From Deltaproteobacteria bacterium (lineage in GTDB: Bacteria; Desulfobacterota; Binatia; UBA12015), in NCBI GenBank assembly GCA_016874715.1, contig VGTK01000003.1, positions 1 through 64,000 on the forward strand: 64,000 nt of DNA. The letters run 5' to 3'. Each line of letters begins with the position of its first letter. Position 1 is the stretch's first letter. The position numbers were made by a program, and so were the translations under genes. Below are positions 1 to 8,601 of the stretch, piece by piece. Under the pieces are notes generated by a model. The model was not told the DNA's origin and searched no databases. It was given only the letters and a program-made list of their open reading frames with translations.

Positions 1-49
1 GGCCGCCCTCGCCGCCGCGCGCGACGCCGGTCGGAGGCGCCGCCCGCAC
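1..49 (-). CDS. possible 5' end of a PilX-like minor pilin gene, cut by window edge
   Basis: One base after the stop codon of the PilW-like gene, a GTG codon at 47-49 opens a frame that runs off the left edge of the window. Its 16 codons read MRAAPPTGVARGGEGG. A Gly-rich stretch ending in EGG resembles the leader before a prepilin cleavage site, and PilX commonly follows PilW in minor pilin operons. The call rests on position and this short leader only; the rest of the gene lies outside the window. Confidence 0.3.
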   Translation of the reverse strand, partial: MRAAPPTGVARGGEGG

Positions 50-50
50 C

Positions 51-656
51 TCAGCGCTCCTCGATCCGCGTGCGCAGCGCCGCGGCGCCGCGCAGGGTCG
101 TGGTCTCGGCCATCGTGCCCGACCGCTCGGTGACCTCGAGGTCACTCGTGACGAGTCGGACGCGGGCTCGCTTGGCGTCGTCGAGCACGCCGCCCGGACC
201 CGTCAGCTCGCTGCCGTCGGCGGCGAAGAAGCGGAAGCGGAGCCCGCTCGAGCGGACGGTGGCTGCGATACCGGTCGACTGGGTACCGAGCCAGCGGACC
301 AGGCGTCCGCCGCCGCTCGACGACCACGCGAGCGTCACGCGCTCCGCGGTTGCCGGGTCGACGCCGCCGTCGCCGTCGCGGTCGGCGCCGAGGACCATCC
401 GGCCGACCTCCGCCCTGCCCAGCGCTTCGACGCCGGAGCGCCTCGGGTCGCCCCCCGCCGTCGCGACGTCCCGCGACGCGACGGACAGCGCCCACGCGGC
501 ACCGCCGAGCGACCCGAGACGCACCTGCAACCCGCGCGCGACACGGGCGTGAACGCGCAGCAGCTCGATTCCGGCGACCAGCACCAGCGCTCCGACCATG
601 CTCGCGACCAGCAACTCCACCGCCGCGAAGCCGTCCGTCCGACGCAGCCGGCTCAC
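51..656 (-). CDS. pilW: type IV pilus minor pilin, PilW-like
   Basis: A 201-residue prepilin. The N-terminus has the class III signal: a short basic leader, cleavage after Gly9, then FAAVELLVA with the conserved Glu at mature position 5, followed by a hydrophobic helix to about residue 32. The rest is a soluble C-terminal domain without cysteines. The GTG start (654-656) overlaps the stop of the PilV-like gene in a GTGA arrangement, which implies translational coupling. Minor pilins of this kind prime assembly at the pilus tip and are processed by the peptidase encoded at 1591-2394. The PilW assignment comes from gene order (FimT, PilV, PilW) and size; the prepilin class itself is clear. Confidence 0.75.
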   Translation of the reverse strand: MSRLRRTDGFAAVELLVASMVGALVLVAGIELLRVHARVARGLQVRLGSLGGAAWALSVASRDVATAGGDPRRSGVEALGRAEVGRMVLGADRDGDGGVDPATAERVTLAWSSSGGGRLVRWLGTQSTGIAATVRSSGLRFRFFAADGSELTGPGGVLDDAKRARVRLVTSDLEVTERSGTMAETTTLRGAAALRTRIEER

Positions 657-1033
657 GGCAGCACCGCCCCGGACGGCACCGCCGCGACCAGAGTGAGCAG
701 CGTCGTGCGCGGCCGGTCCCAGCGCGCCGTCACCTCGAGGCGCGTCAGGCCGGGCGCGGGGGCAGCGGCGATGACGCGCCAGATGCGCGTCACCGGCACG
801 CCGTCGAGCTCGGTTCCGTCGTTGCCGCCGGCGCGCGCCGGCGGCGTCGCGGCGATCAGCTCCTCGAGCTTCTCGGTCGCGACGGCGAGCCCGACGGCCT
901 CGGCGTGCGCCGCGCGCTCGAGGCGCAGCATCGCGACCGCGCCGAGCGTCGCGACGATGCCCGCGGACACCAGCAGCCCCGCCGCGGCGAGCACCTCGAT
1001 CAGCGTGAACCCGTCCTCGGAACGCCAGCGCAT
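653..1033 (-). CDS. pilV: type IV pilus minor pilin, PilV-like
   Basis: A 126-residue prepilin starting MRWRSEDG, with cleavage predicted after Gly8 and mature FTLIEVLAAAG carrying Glu5. One hydrophobic N-terminal helix is followed by a small domain rich in Ala and Arg. An open frame continues upstream of the ATG at 1033, but the prepilin leader fixes the start here because the peptide must be short. It sits between the FimT/GspH-like gene (6 bases upstream) and the PilW-like gene (stop overlaps the next start). The expected role is in the pilus-tip initiation complex. The family name rests on gene order and on the short PilV-type length. Confidence 0.75.
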   Translation of the reverse strand: MRWRSEDGFTLIEVLAAAGLLVSAGIVATLGAVAMLRLERAAHAEAVGLAVATEKLEELIAATPPARAGGNDGTELDGVPVTRIWRVIAAAPAPGLTRLEVTARWDRPRTTLLTLVAAVPSGAVLP

Positions 1034-1038
1034 CGTCC

Positions 1039-1488
1039 TCACTCCACCGTCACGCGGCCGCGCTGGTTGAGGACCACGCGCCGGCGCGCGTCGCCGACGC
1101 CGAGCGTGAACGTGGCGTTTTCGGCGAGCCCCGACGGAAAGAAGCGCACGTCGCCGCCCGAGGTCGCGCTCGCGAAGAACGTGCGGCCCGGCAGCGGCTC
1201 GGCGGACGCGTCGCCACCGAGCGGCGCGAGGACGAATCGCGTCGCGCCGTCGAGCCGGAGGCGCCACGCGCGTCCCTCGCTCAGGGCGGCGGTCCGGCCG
1301 CGCGCGAGTGCCGAGGCGAACTGCACGGCCGCCGAGCGCAGCGCGACGGTATCGAGCAGGTCTGCGGCGCGGGGCCACGCCGTGCCGACGAGGATGCCGG
1401 CAACGGCGAGCACCACGACGGTCTCGACGAGGCTCGCACCGCGCTCCGCACGCCCTGCGCGGGCGGCGGCGATCGTTCTACGTTCCAT
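1039..1488 (-). CDS. fimT: FimT/GspH-like minor pseudopilin
   Basis: A prepilin of about 149 residues with leader MERRTIAAARAGRAERG, cleavage before ASLVETVVVLAVAG and Glu5 present. The body resembles the GspH/FimT domain, a beta-rich head after a long N-terminal helix. The ATG at 1488 is preferred over a GTG at 1503 because an AGGAG sequence lies six bases upstream of it on the minus strand. It is the first gene of the minor pilin run FimT-PilV-PilW, 102 bases downstream of pilD. FimT-type minor pilins can carry DNA-binding roles in natural transformation; nothing in this sequence confirms that here. Confidence 0.75.
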   Translation of the reverse strand: MERRTIAAARAGRAERGASLVETVVVLAVAGILVGTAWPRAADLLDTVALRSAAVQFASALARGRTAALSEGRAWRLRLDGATRFVLAPLGGDASAEPLPGRTFFASATSGGDVRFFPSGLAENATFTLGVGDARRRVVLNQRGRVTVE

Positions 1489-1590
1489 CGCTCGCTCCTG
1501 CACCGCCGAGGGACGGCGGCGACCGGATCGAGGGCTCGAGGGGAACGCGTCTCTAGCGCGCTGCCGTGGCGGGTCGCCAGTGCAGCAACG

Positions 1591-2394
1591 TCAAAGAAGC
1601 GTGGACAGGTACCAACGGATGATGCCGTCGCCCCAGACGAGCGAGACCATCGCCCCCATCGCGAGGAACGGTCCGAACGGGATCGCGAGCCTGGTGTCGC
1701 CGCCGCGCGCCAGCATGACGCCGACGCCGATCACCGACCCGATGAGCGACGCGAGCAGCAGCGTGAGCAGCACGCCCTGCCAGCCGAGAAACGCCCCGAT
1801 CATCGCCAGCAGCTTGATGTCCCCGCCGCCCATGCCCTCGCGCCCGGTCGCCAGCGCGTAGCCCCACGCGACCAGCCAAAGGATGCCGCCGCCGACCAGC
1901 GTTCCGACGGCCCAGCTCTGCAGCGGGGCCCAGCGCACCTCCGGCGGCGCGGACCAGGCGCTCACCAGCGCCAGCGCGAGCGCCACGACGATGCCGGGCA
2001 GCGTGACCCGGTCGGGGATGATGCGGTAGTCGAGGTCGATCCAGGTCACGACCAGCAGGGAGCAGGCGAAGTAGAACGCGAATGCGAGGCCGATCCCCCA
2101 GCCGAACTGCAGCGACAGGCCGAGCAGCATCACGCCGGTCAGCGCCTCGACGATCGGGTAGCGGATCGAGAACGGCTCGCCGCAGCCACGGCAGCGGCCG
2201 CGCAGCAGGATCCAGCTCAGGACCGGGATGTTGTCGTACCAGGGGATCACGCGCTGGCACGTCGTGCAGTGTGAGCGCGGTGCGACGACCGACTCGCCGC
2301 GCGGCAGGCGGTGGATCGCCACGTTGAGGAAGCTGCCGGTCGCGGCACCGAGCGCGAGCGCCATGCCGTCGAGCATCAGTTGGTGTCCTTCCAT
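1591..2394 (-). CDS. pilD: prepilin peptidase / N-methyltransferase (A24 family)
   Basis: A 267-residue polytopic aspartic peptidase that cleaves prepilin leaders and N-methylates the new N-terminus in the inner membrane. The two CxxC pairs of the zinc-binding cytoplasmic domain are at C43/C46 and C68/C71. The catalytic aspartates are in WIDLDYRIIPD and in the GxGD-type motif GMGGGDIKL. Downstream are the minor pilins that it would process; pilA lies 6 kb upstream in the same locus. An alternative start at the ATG of MLDGMALALG (2376) has a better AAGGA Shine-Dalgarno nine bases away, so the first six residues may be untranslated. Function is secure. Confidence 0.93.
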   Translation of the reverse strand: MEGHQLMLDGMALALGAATGSFLNVAIHRLPRGESVVAPRSHCTTCQRVIPWYDNIPVLSWILLRGRCRGCGEPFSIRYPIVEALTGVMLLGLSLQFGWGIGLAFAFYFACSLLVVTWIDLDYRIIPDRVTLPGIVVALALALVSAWSAPPEVRWAPLQSWAVGTLVGGGILWLVAWGYALATGREGMGGGDIKLLAMIGAFLGWQGVLLTLLLASLIGSVIGVGVMLARGGDTRLAIPFGPFLAMGAMVSLVWGDGIIRWYLSTLL

Positions 2395-2424
2395 GGTCCC
2401 GCGGCACGCCCCGCATCGGCGATA

Positions 2425-4350
2425 CTACGCGGCGGCCGTCCGTTCACTCCACGCACCGGACGGCTCATCCGCGCACGTCCGGTCCTGCGCTCCGAGGCGC
2501 GCGGCCGCCTGCTTGCGGTCGAGCTCTTCGCTCGGCAGGCGAACGTCGCCGCGCGAGGCGTCGAGCGCCATCAGCTCGTCGCGCAGAGCGGCCGCCCGGG
2601 CGAGGTTGCCGCGCCGCAGCGTCGCCGCGAGGAGCCCGACGCGCGCCTGCACGCCGCTGCCGTCCGCTTTGAGCGAGCGGACAAACAGCTCGCCGCTGCC
2701 GTCCGCTTTGAGCGAGCGGACAAACAGCTCGCCGCTGCCGTCCGCTTTGAGCGAGCGGACGAACAGCTCGCCGCCGCGATCGACGCGCCCGGCGTCGAGC
2801 TCCAGGAACCCGAGCGTGTCCAGGCTCGGCGCGAACCCCGGATCGAACTCGAGGGCGCGTGCGAGCCATGCGCGGCCTTCGACCTCGTCGCCTTCCGCGA
2901 GCTCGATGAGCGCGATGCCGTGCACCGCGTGCATGTGCGTCGGGTGAATACGCGGCGTCTCCAGGAAGCTCTCACGCGCCGCGGCGTGCGCGCCCGCACG
3001 CAGCAGCTCGTTGCCGAGCCCCGCGTGCCCCCAGGCGCTCTCGGGCGAGGTGTGCACCTCGTAGAGGAACAGCGTCCGGTTGTCGTGCCAGATCTCGCCG
3101 TGCGCGACGCTCAGGCTCGCGTACAGCGCCACCACGGCCGTCGCCGCGACATGCCGGAGCGGCGCGCTCGGGAGCCGCAGCAGCGCCCAGGCGAGCAGCG
3201 CGAAGATCGCGACGCTCGGCAGGTACGAGAGCCGATCCGCGAACACGACACCGATCGGCAACGCGATGTTCGACGTGATCGCGAAGCTCGCGAAGAACCA
3301 TCCGCCGACGAAGAGCCAGAGGCGAGAGCTGCGCCGGAGGCCGACCAGCGTCATCGCGAGCACGGCGCACGCGACTGCAAGGTAGGCGATCGACTCCGGG
3401 GCGGCGAGGTCGCGCAGCATGCCGCGCGTCGCCGAGCTGCAGTCGGCGCTGAGCCCGCGCGGCGCGAAGAGGATCGCGACGTAGCGGCCGAGCAGCGCGA
3501 ACGCGCGCAGCATGCGGTGGAGGGGTCCGAGCGTGACGAGCCAGTTGTCGATCGGCGCGATCACGGAGTCGCCGAGGACGCGCGTCAGGACACGGCTGCG
3601 CAGGAAGAACCAGATCGCCGACGCGAGCACGAGCGCCACGATACCGAAGCGCGCATCGCTCACCAGGGCGCGCCAGAAACGCGGACTGCGAACGCCGACG
3701 TCGAGCAGAGTCGCATCGCGGCGGGTCGCGACCAGCACCGGCAGGAGCAGGAAGAGCGTCACGGCGCTCTCCTTCGAGGGCAGTGCGCCGAGGAAGAGCA
3801 GCGCGCCGGCAGCGACGCGTGCGCAGGCCTCGGCCGGTCCCCAGCGGCGCCCGCCCGCCGACGGCAGCACCGCGAGCAGCCCGGAGAGCCCGCACACCGT
3901 GACCAGGAGCTCGATGCGGTTCGCGATGCTCGCCACGGCCTCGACGTGCACCGGGTGCACCGCGAAGAGCAGCCCGGCGAGCGCCGCGACCCGATCGTCG
4001 AGCACCCGGCGCACGCAGAAGTACGCGAGCACGGAGGGTGCCACGTGCAGCAGCACGCTCGTCAGGTGGTAGAGCCAGGGATCTTCGCCGGCGATCGCGA
4101 AGGTCAACGCATAGGTGAGGGTCGGCGGCGGACGGTAGACGTAGCCCGGCCAGGTCTCGCGGCCGAAGATGTCGACCGCGCCGGCGAGGCTCCGGATGAA
4201 GACGTTGTTCCGGACCTGGATCTGGTCGTCGAGGGGATAGCCGGCGTCGAGCGTACCGGCGTAGACCAGCACGGCGGCGATCGCGATGCCGGCGGCGGTC
4301 CACCATGGGCCCGACCGGACTGCGCCCGCGTCCTCCGGGCTCGCGTTCAC
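2425..4350 (-). CDS. TMTC-like GT-C glycosyltransferase with C-terminal TPR repeats
   Basis: About 641 residues. The N-terminal half is polytopic and carries the GT-C/TMTC signature: an acidic LDD (residues 40-42) in the first periplasmic loop, then YRPPPTLTYAL and the HPVHVEAVASIANRIELL loop. The C-terminal part (from about 480) is tetratricopeptide-like. TMTC proteins transfer mannose from a polyprenyl-phosphate donor to Ser/Thr of proteins; bacterial relatives are plausible protein O-glycosyltransferases. The GTG start at 4350 overlaps the stop of the PAP2 gene (GTGA). The position between pilA and pilD suggests pilin as a possible acceptor, which is inference. A 13-residue unit is tandemly repeated three times within the TPR region (2653-2769), a recent expansion. 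Confidence 0.75.
   Translation of the reverse strand: MNASPEDAGAVRSGPWWTAAGIAIAAVLVYAGTLDAGYPLDDQIQVRNNVFIRSLAGAVDIFGRETWPGYVYRPPPTLTYALTFAIAGEDPWLYHLTSVLLHVAPSVLAYFCVRRVLDDRVAALAGLLFAVHPVHVEAVASIANRIELLVTVCGLSGLLAVLPSAGGRRWGPAEACARVAAGALLFLGALPSKESAVTLFLLLPVLVATRRDATLLDVGVRSPRFWRALVSDARFGIVALVLASAIWFFLRSRVLTRVLGDSVIAPIDNWLVTLGPLHRMLRAFALLGRYVAILFAPRGLSADCSSATRGMLRDLAAPESIAYLAVACAVLAMTLVGLRRSSRLWLFVGGWFFASFAITSNIALPIGVVFADRLSYLPSVAIFALLAWALLRLPSAPLRHVAATAVVALYASLSVAHGEIWHDNRTLFLYEVHTSPESAWGHAGLGNELLRAGAHAAARESFLETPRIHPTHMHAVHGIALIELAEGDEVEGRAWLARALEFDPGFAPSLDTLGFLELDAGRVDRGGELFVRSLKADGSGELFVRSLKADGSGELFVRSLKADGSGVQARVGLLAATLRRGNLARAAALRDELMALDASRGDVRLPSEELDRKQAAARLGAQDRTCADEPSGAWSERTAAA
2653..2769 (-). 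repeat. 39-bp tandem repeat x3 inside the TPR glycosyltransferase gene
   Basis: Three adjacent 39-base units begin at 2653, 2692 and 2731. The first two are identical and the third differs by one base. Each encodes the same 13 residues (core ELFVRSLKADGSG), so the reading frame is preserved. The near-identity at the DNA level indicates recent duplication or slippage rather than ancient TPR divergence. Confidence 0.95.
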
Positions 4351-5420
4351 GCCGCGTGCGTCCCGCTCTGCGCGCGCACCGTGTCCGCACGCCGCAGCTC
4401 GCGGACGCCCCCTTCGCGCTCCTCGTGCACGAGGAGGCTGGTCGCGACCCACGATATCAGAGCGAGCAGTGCGCCGGCGTAGCCGTCCACCGCGTAGTGC
4501 CAGCCCAGCGCGATCGAGCCGACGAAGGTGATCGCCACGAGAGCCCAGAGCGCCAGCGACACCGCGCGCCAGCGCGAGGTCGCGATAGCGAACAAGGTGA
4601 GCACACCGACGTGCAGGCTCGGCAGCGCGGCGACGCCCTGGTACAGCTTGACGGTGTAGAAGCTGGGGTCGGTGCGGAAGCGCACGTAGTCGCGCATCAG
4701 CAGCTCCTGCAGATACGTCGCGTACGGCGCCTGGTCGAGCCAGAAGCGGCTCGCCTGGTAGTAGACCGGCCCGAGGCTCGGCCACGCGACGTACATCGCA
4801 CCGCCGAGCATCCAGACGAGGCAGTAGGCGAAGAAGAATCGGCCCCGCAGCGGACGCAGCGGCTTCGCCACCAGGAACATCAGTGGAACCACGGCCTGCG
4901 CCGGGTAGTAGAGCAGGTACGCGCGATCGAGCCACGGCAGGAGCCCGTACTCCGACGCGAGCGTGCTCGCGACGACGGCGGGGTCGATCCCGAAGTGCAG
5001 CAGGTTGTCGAGCCGCCACAGCGGTGAGTCGTAGAGGCGCTCGTTGATCGCCGGGATGAACTGCTTGAGGTTCACGAACATCATGATGGTCGCGTTCACG
5101 ACCGCCATCGCCACGACGAGCTCGAGGAAGAACGACGGCGACAGCACGAAGCGCCGGCAGCGCTGCCACGTCTCGCGCTCCTGCCCCGCGTACGCGAGCA
5201 GGCAGCCGATCATGAGCGGGCCGTAGGTGACCAGGAAGATCCACCGCGCCTGCTGCCGCAGGTGGCCGACCGGCCAGTGGACCGGCAGCCCGACCGAGGC
5301 CGCGACGACGTAGCCGATCGCCACGTAGGCAGCGGCGAGCACGATGCAGCGCCCGACCCAGCCGTCGCACGCGCGCTCGACCGCTCTCGCGAGCCCGAAC
5401 CCGTCGCGTCGCCGACGCAT
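4347..5420 (-). CDS. PAP2-superfamily membrane phosphatase/transferase
   Basis: A 357-residue polytopic protein of the PAP2 / inositol-phosphorylceramide-synthase-like fold. The second PAP2 motif is PSLH (residues 267-270) and the third is GWHYAVDGYAG with catalytic His308 and Asp312. About six or seven hydrophobic segments are visible. Such enzymes hydrolyse or transfer lipid phosphates on the outer face of the inner membrane, for example by recycling polyprenyl pyrophosphate or moving a phospho-headgroup. The ATG at 5420 lies 16 bases after the upstream stop; the frame is open further upstream but would overlap that gene. It is coupled to the TMTC-like gene by a GTGA overlap, which is consistent with a polyprenyl-linked glycosylation pathway. 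The substrate is unknown. Confidence 0.8.
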   Translation of the reverse strand: MRRRRDGFGLARAVERACDGWVGRCIVLAAAYVAIGYVVAASVGLPVHWPVGHLRQQARWIFLVTYGPLMIGCLLAYAGQERETWQRCRRFVLSPSFFLELVVAMAVVNATIMMFVNLKQFIPAINERLYDSPLWRLDNLLHFGIDPAVVASTLASEYGLLPWLDRAYLLYYPAQAVVPLMFLVAKPLRPLRGRFFFAYCLVWMLGGAMYVAWPSLGPVYYQASRFWLDQAPYATYLQELLMRDYVRFRTDPSFYTVKLYQGVAALPSLHVGVLTLFAIATSRWRAVSLALWALVAITFVGSIALGWHYAVDGYAGALLALISWVATSLLVHEEREGGVRELRRADTVRAQSGTHAA

Positions 5421-5436
5421 TCCGGCGAGCGCGATG

Positions 5437-6870
5437 CTACCCGTTGCGGGATCGGACGAGAGCCCCGGTCTCATTCCCCACCTCCACGACGAAGCCATCC
5501 GCGACGAAGTCCGCCATCGCCTGGCGCGCCCGTGCCGTCGTGGGCGCGTCCGGGATCACGAGCATGCAGCGCGCCGCGGCACAGCCACGCCCCTCGGCCC
5601 AGTCCTCCATCGCGCACAGTTCCCTCCGCTTGAGCTTGTCCGGCGCGCGCCACGCGGCGAGCGGCAGATAGGCGAGCGGAACGACCGCCGCCCCATCGCA
5701 CGCCGCGTCGTGTGCGATCGCCTCCACTGCATCATCGGCCAGCTGCGCGTGGTCCTCGAATGGACGGAGCATGATGCGCTCCCGCCAGCGCTGATCGGCC
5801 ATCCGATCGCCGAGCAGTGCCGCGACCAGCGCCGCGGCGAACGCGGCCCGCAGCGGCGGCCCCACCGGCAACCGGCTCGCGAGCCACACCGTCGCCGAAG
5901 CCGCGAACACCGACAGCACCAGGGCCAGCGGCCAGAAGAAGCGCGTGAACACGATCATCGGCTGCACCATGGCGAGCGCCAGGTAGGCGCACGCGAGCAG
6001 CAGCGGAACGACCAGCACCGGGCGTAGCGCGTCGCTGGCCCCCGCGGGTGGGCGGAGCACGTAGAGCGCCATGCCGAGCACGACGAGCGGCCAGGTGTGC
6101 GCGAACAGCGTGCCGCCGAACCACTCGCGGACCAGCAGCGCGAGCGTGTCGCCGAAGCCGAGAACCTTCGCCTCGGCGACGCGGACGAACAGCTGGTGCT
6201 GATCCGGCAGCGACGGCATCGCCAGCAGCGACCAGAGGGGACGTGCCTCGAGCAGCGCGTCGAGAGCCATGGCCGAGGGCAGCGCGAGCAGCGGCAGCGC
6301 GCATGCGAGCGCGCGACGGAGGCGCGTCGTGCACGGCACGAACGGCAGCACCGCGATGCAGGCGAGCGCGGGCGGCTTGCCGAGCGCCGCGAGCAGGATC
6401 ATCAGCGACGCCGTCAGCGCGGCGCGGCGCTGCAGCGCCGCGACCGCGCCGAGGACCGCCACCCCCACTGCGAGGTCCACGCTGGAGCGCAGCGTGAGCA
6501 CCCCGCGCATCGGATCGAACACGTAGAGCAGCACCGCGAGCACCGCGACGGTCGTCCCGAAGCTGCGTCGCGCGATCCCGTAGAGGAGCGCGCCCCCGGC
6601 CGACGCGATCGCGATGCTGACTACGAGCGCCAGACGCGGACTCGCGAGCGGACCGAAGAGCAGCATCGGCAGCAGCTTCGGAACGGTGTACCCGAAGGCG
6701 ACCGGCGTCCCCGCGCGCAGGTCGCGCCAGTAGGCGAGGTAGGAGAGCAGGTCCGCATCGAGGTAGGCCGCCGGAAAGACGAAGGCGAGCACCACGCTCT
6801 GCACCGCAACGGCGAGTGCTGCGAGCAGCAGGCCGGTGAGCCGGCCCGCCCGCGCGGTACCTGCCTCCAC
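5437..6870 (-). CDS. polytopic membrane protein, possible GT-C glycosyltransferase
   Basis: A 477-residue protein with about ten hydrophobic segments and a soluble C-terminal tail of roughly 110 residues containing several cysteines. Residues 25-50 include YLDADLLSYLAYWRDLRAG, a first-loop acidic pattern of the sort seen in GT-C type transferases and polysaccharide-assembly membrane proteins. I do not recognise a specific family. The GTG start at 6870 lies two bases after the stop of the preceding membrane protein, so the two are probably co-translated. Lying between pilA and the PAP2/TMTC genes, it is most likely part of the same envelope or pilin sugar-transfer module, which is inference from context. 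Confidence 0.6.
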   Translation of the reverse strand: MEAGTARAGRLTGLLLAALAVAVQSVVLAFVFPAAYLDADLLSYLAYWRDLRAGTPVAFGYTVPKLLPMLLFGPLASPRLALVVSIAIASAGGALLYGIARRSFGTTVAVLAVLLYVFDPMRGVLTLRSSVDLAVGVAVLGAVAALQRRAALTASLMILLAALGKPPALACIAVLPFVPCTTRLRRALACALPLLALPSAMALDALLEARPLWSLLAMPSLPDQHQLFVRVAEAKVLGFGDTLALLVREWFGGTLFAHTWPLVVLGMALYVLRPPAGASDALRPVLVVPLLLACAYLALAMVQPMIVFTRFFWPLALVLSVFAASATVWLASRLPVGPPLRAAFAAALVAALLGDRMADQRWRERIMLRPFEDHAQLADDAVEAIAHDAACDGAAVVPLAYLPLAAWRAPDKLKRRELCAMEDWAEGRGCAAARCMLVIPDAPTTARARQAMADFVADGFVVEVGNETGALVRSRNG

Positions 6871-6872
6871 CG

Positions 6873-8510
6873 TCAAGGGAAGACCGTCTCGTTGCGCGGA
6901 AAGTCGAACCGGTTGCCGATCGACGCGAGGCGCCCGAGCGCCTGGTCGTTGGACGGCGAGCGGCGGACGAAGATCAGCGACGCCGGATCCGAGTACACGT
7001 TCTCGAAGTCCGGGTGCGTGAAGAGCCGCGGGTGGATGTTGCGCCAGCGCTGCACGACGACGACGTCGGTCGGGTAGGCGTCGAGCAGACGGGCCCAGCC
7101 GTCGGTGCCGTGCATGAAGGCGAAGTAGTCGGCGATCACCTGCGGCGGATAGACCGCCTCGAAGCGGCCGTCGATGAAGACGCGCGCGTCGGGCGCGAGC
7201 TTCGCGATCGTGTAGGCGCCCCACTCGAACGGCATCGCGACGTTGCCGCCGATCCCGTGCGTACGCATGAACTCGACCGCGTCGATCGGGTAGTCCATGC
7301 GCCCGAAGCGGATGTCGAGCCCGTCGCGGGCGATCTTCGCGCCGAAGCCGTGCAGCTGGACGAGCGCGATCGCGATCGCACCGCACGCGGCGGCAGCGAA
7401 CACCGTGCGCCGCGGCGCGAGCGACGGCCAGCGCTCGAGGGTCCGGCGGCGGACCTGCTCGAGCCCGACGACCAGCAGCGGTGCCACCGCGATGCCGAAC
7501 AGCACCGTGTGCCGCTGGTGGCGGAATGCGAGCACTGCCGTGACCGCGAGGAACGGGATCATCCACGCCAGCAGCACCCGGGCCTGCGCGCCGTGACGCC
7601 GCGCCCGCCACGCGATGGCGGCGGAGATCACGGCGGCGGCGCAGGCGACCTTGAACCGCAGGAACTCCGTCGTGAACAGCGAGACCGGATACCACTCGGT
7701 GATCTCGCCGTGCATGTCGAGCGTCTCGGCGAGGTAGGTGTACAGCTCGAGACCGTACGGATTGGCCAGCGGGGCGGCGAGCGCCAGGAGCCCGACGCAC
7801 GCCACGGCGACCACCTGCTGCGGCTCGAGGTCCGTCGCCACGCCGCGCAGGCGCTGCAGCAGCGTCGCGCCGATGCGCGTCGCGCAGTAGACGCCGAGCA
7901 GACCCAACCCGACGAGAAAGCCGCCGTGCAGATTGGCCCACGCGAGGGTCATCGGGGGTAGCGCCGCGAGCTCGATGGGCAGAGCGGCACCGCTCTCGAG
8001 ACGACGATCGGCGCGCAGCAGCATCGCGACCTCCAGCGCCAGAAAGACCATGGTGAAGAGCTGCGGGCGGAACGTGGCACCTGGTCCGATCACCGCGAGC
8101 GACGCGATGAGCGCGGCCGCGACGGTGAGCGGGTGCGGTGGCTCGTCGGGTGCCGCGCACTCCGCCGTCCGCCGGATCGCGTCGAGCATGGCGAGCAGCA
8201 TCACCGCCGACAGCACCAGCTTCAGGACCACCAGCGAGGCCGATCCTCCGAGCGCGAACAGGCTTGCGAACACCAGGTCGGTGAGCCACTCGTGATCGTA
8301 GAACGGCGCGCCCGGCGCGGTGTACGAGAAGACGTCCTCGCGCGGCAGCCCATGCCCGTCGAGGATCATCTGCCCGTAGCGGACGTGGCCCCAGAGGTCC
8401 GGGTCCGCGACGTTGCCCCCGAGGAAGTGCAGGGCGCTCGCCGCAACCAGACACGCACCGAGCCAGACCACCCGGCTTCGGCCGCCAACGCGCTCCAGGG
8501 GGTTCGTCAC
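6873..8510 (-). CDS. polytopic membrane protein with conserved WGHVRYG loop
   Basis: A 545-residue multi-spanning protein of about eleven or twelve helices. The first periplasmic loop contains NVADPDLWGHVRYGQ and then YDHEWLTDLVF, the Asp/Trp/His-rich pattern found in a widespread family of uncharacterised GT-C-like membrane proteins. The last 120 residues form a soluble domain. The GTG start at 8510 has a GAGG sequence about six bases upstream. It begins 34 bases beyond the terminator that follows pilA, so readthrough or an own promoter would be needed. It forms a tight pair with the gene at 5437-6870. No specific function can be assigned. Confidence 0.6.
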   Translation of the reverse strand: MTNPLERVGGRSRVVWLGACLVAASALHFLGGNVADPDLWGHVRYGQMILDGHGLPREDVFSYTAPGAPFYDHEWLTDLVFASLFALGGSASLVVLKLVLSAVMLLAMLDAIRRTAECAAPDEPPHPLTVAAALIASLAVIGPGATFRPQLFTMVFLALEVAMLLRADRRLESGAALPIELAALPPMTLAWANLHGGFLVGLGLLGVYCATRIGATLLQRLRGVATDLEPQQVVAVACVGLLALAAPLANPYGLELYTYLAETLDMHGEITEWYPVSLFTTEFLRFKVACAAAVISAAIAWRARRHGAQARVLLAWMIPFLAVTAVLAFRHQRHTVLFGIAVAPLLVVGLEQVRRRTLERWPSLAPRRTVFAAAACGAIAIALVQLHGFGAKIARDGLDIRFGRMDYPIDAVEFMRTHGIGGNVAMPFEWGAYTIAKLAPDARVFIDGRFEAVYPPQVIADYFAFMHGTDGWARLLDAYPTDVVVVQRWRNIHPRLFTHPDFENVYSDPASLIFVRRSPSNDQALGRLASIGNRFDFPRNETVFP

Positions 8511-8543
8511 TCTCGTCCTCGAGGTGCTGCGGTGGGTGACACG

Positions 8544-8575
8544 AAAACGGCGCCGGCCCCTTCGAGCCGGCGCCG
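8544..8575 (-). terminator. rho-independent terminator of pilA
   Basis: Downstream of the pilA stop the sequence forms a perfect 10-bp stem (8548-8557 with 8566-8575, cggcgccggc / gccggcgccg) around an 8-base loop. On the minus strand the stem is followed by TTTT (8547-8544). This is a canonical intrinsic terminator that would isolate the abundant pilA message from the membrane-protein genes beyond it. Confidence 0.85.
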
Positions 8576-8601
8576 CATCATCCGACGTAGCTAGGCGCGC
8601 A

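Noticed and set aside
2311-4482. Long plus-strand open frame opposite the TPR transferase
   Set aside because: Low-complexity Arg/Ala/Glu composition with no motifs; the minus strand carries TMTC motifs and coupled starts.
4350-5370. Fusion of the TMTC-like protein with a longer N-terminal part
   Set aside because: The frame stays open upstream of 4350 but overlaps the PAP2 gene, whose catalytic motifs are in another frame; the GTGA overlap marks the true start.
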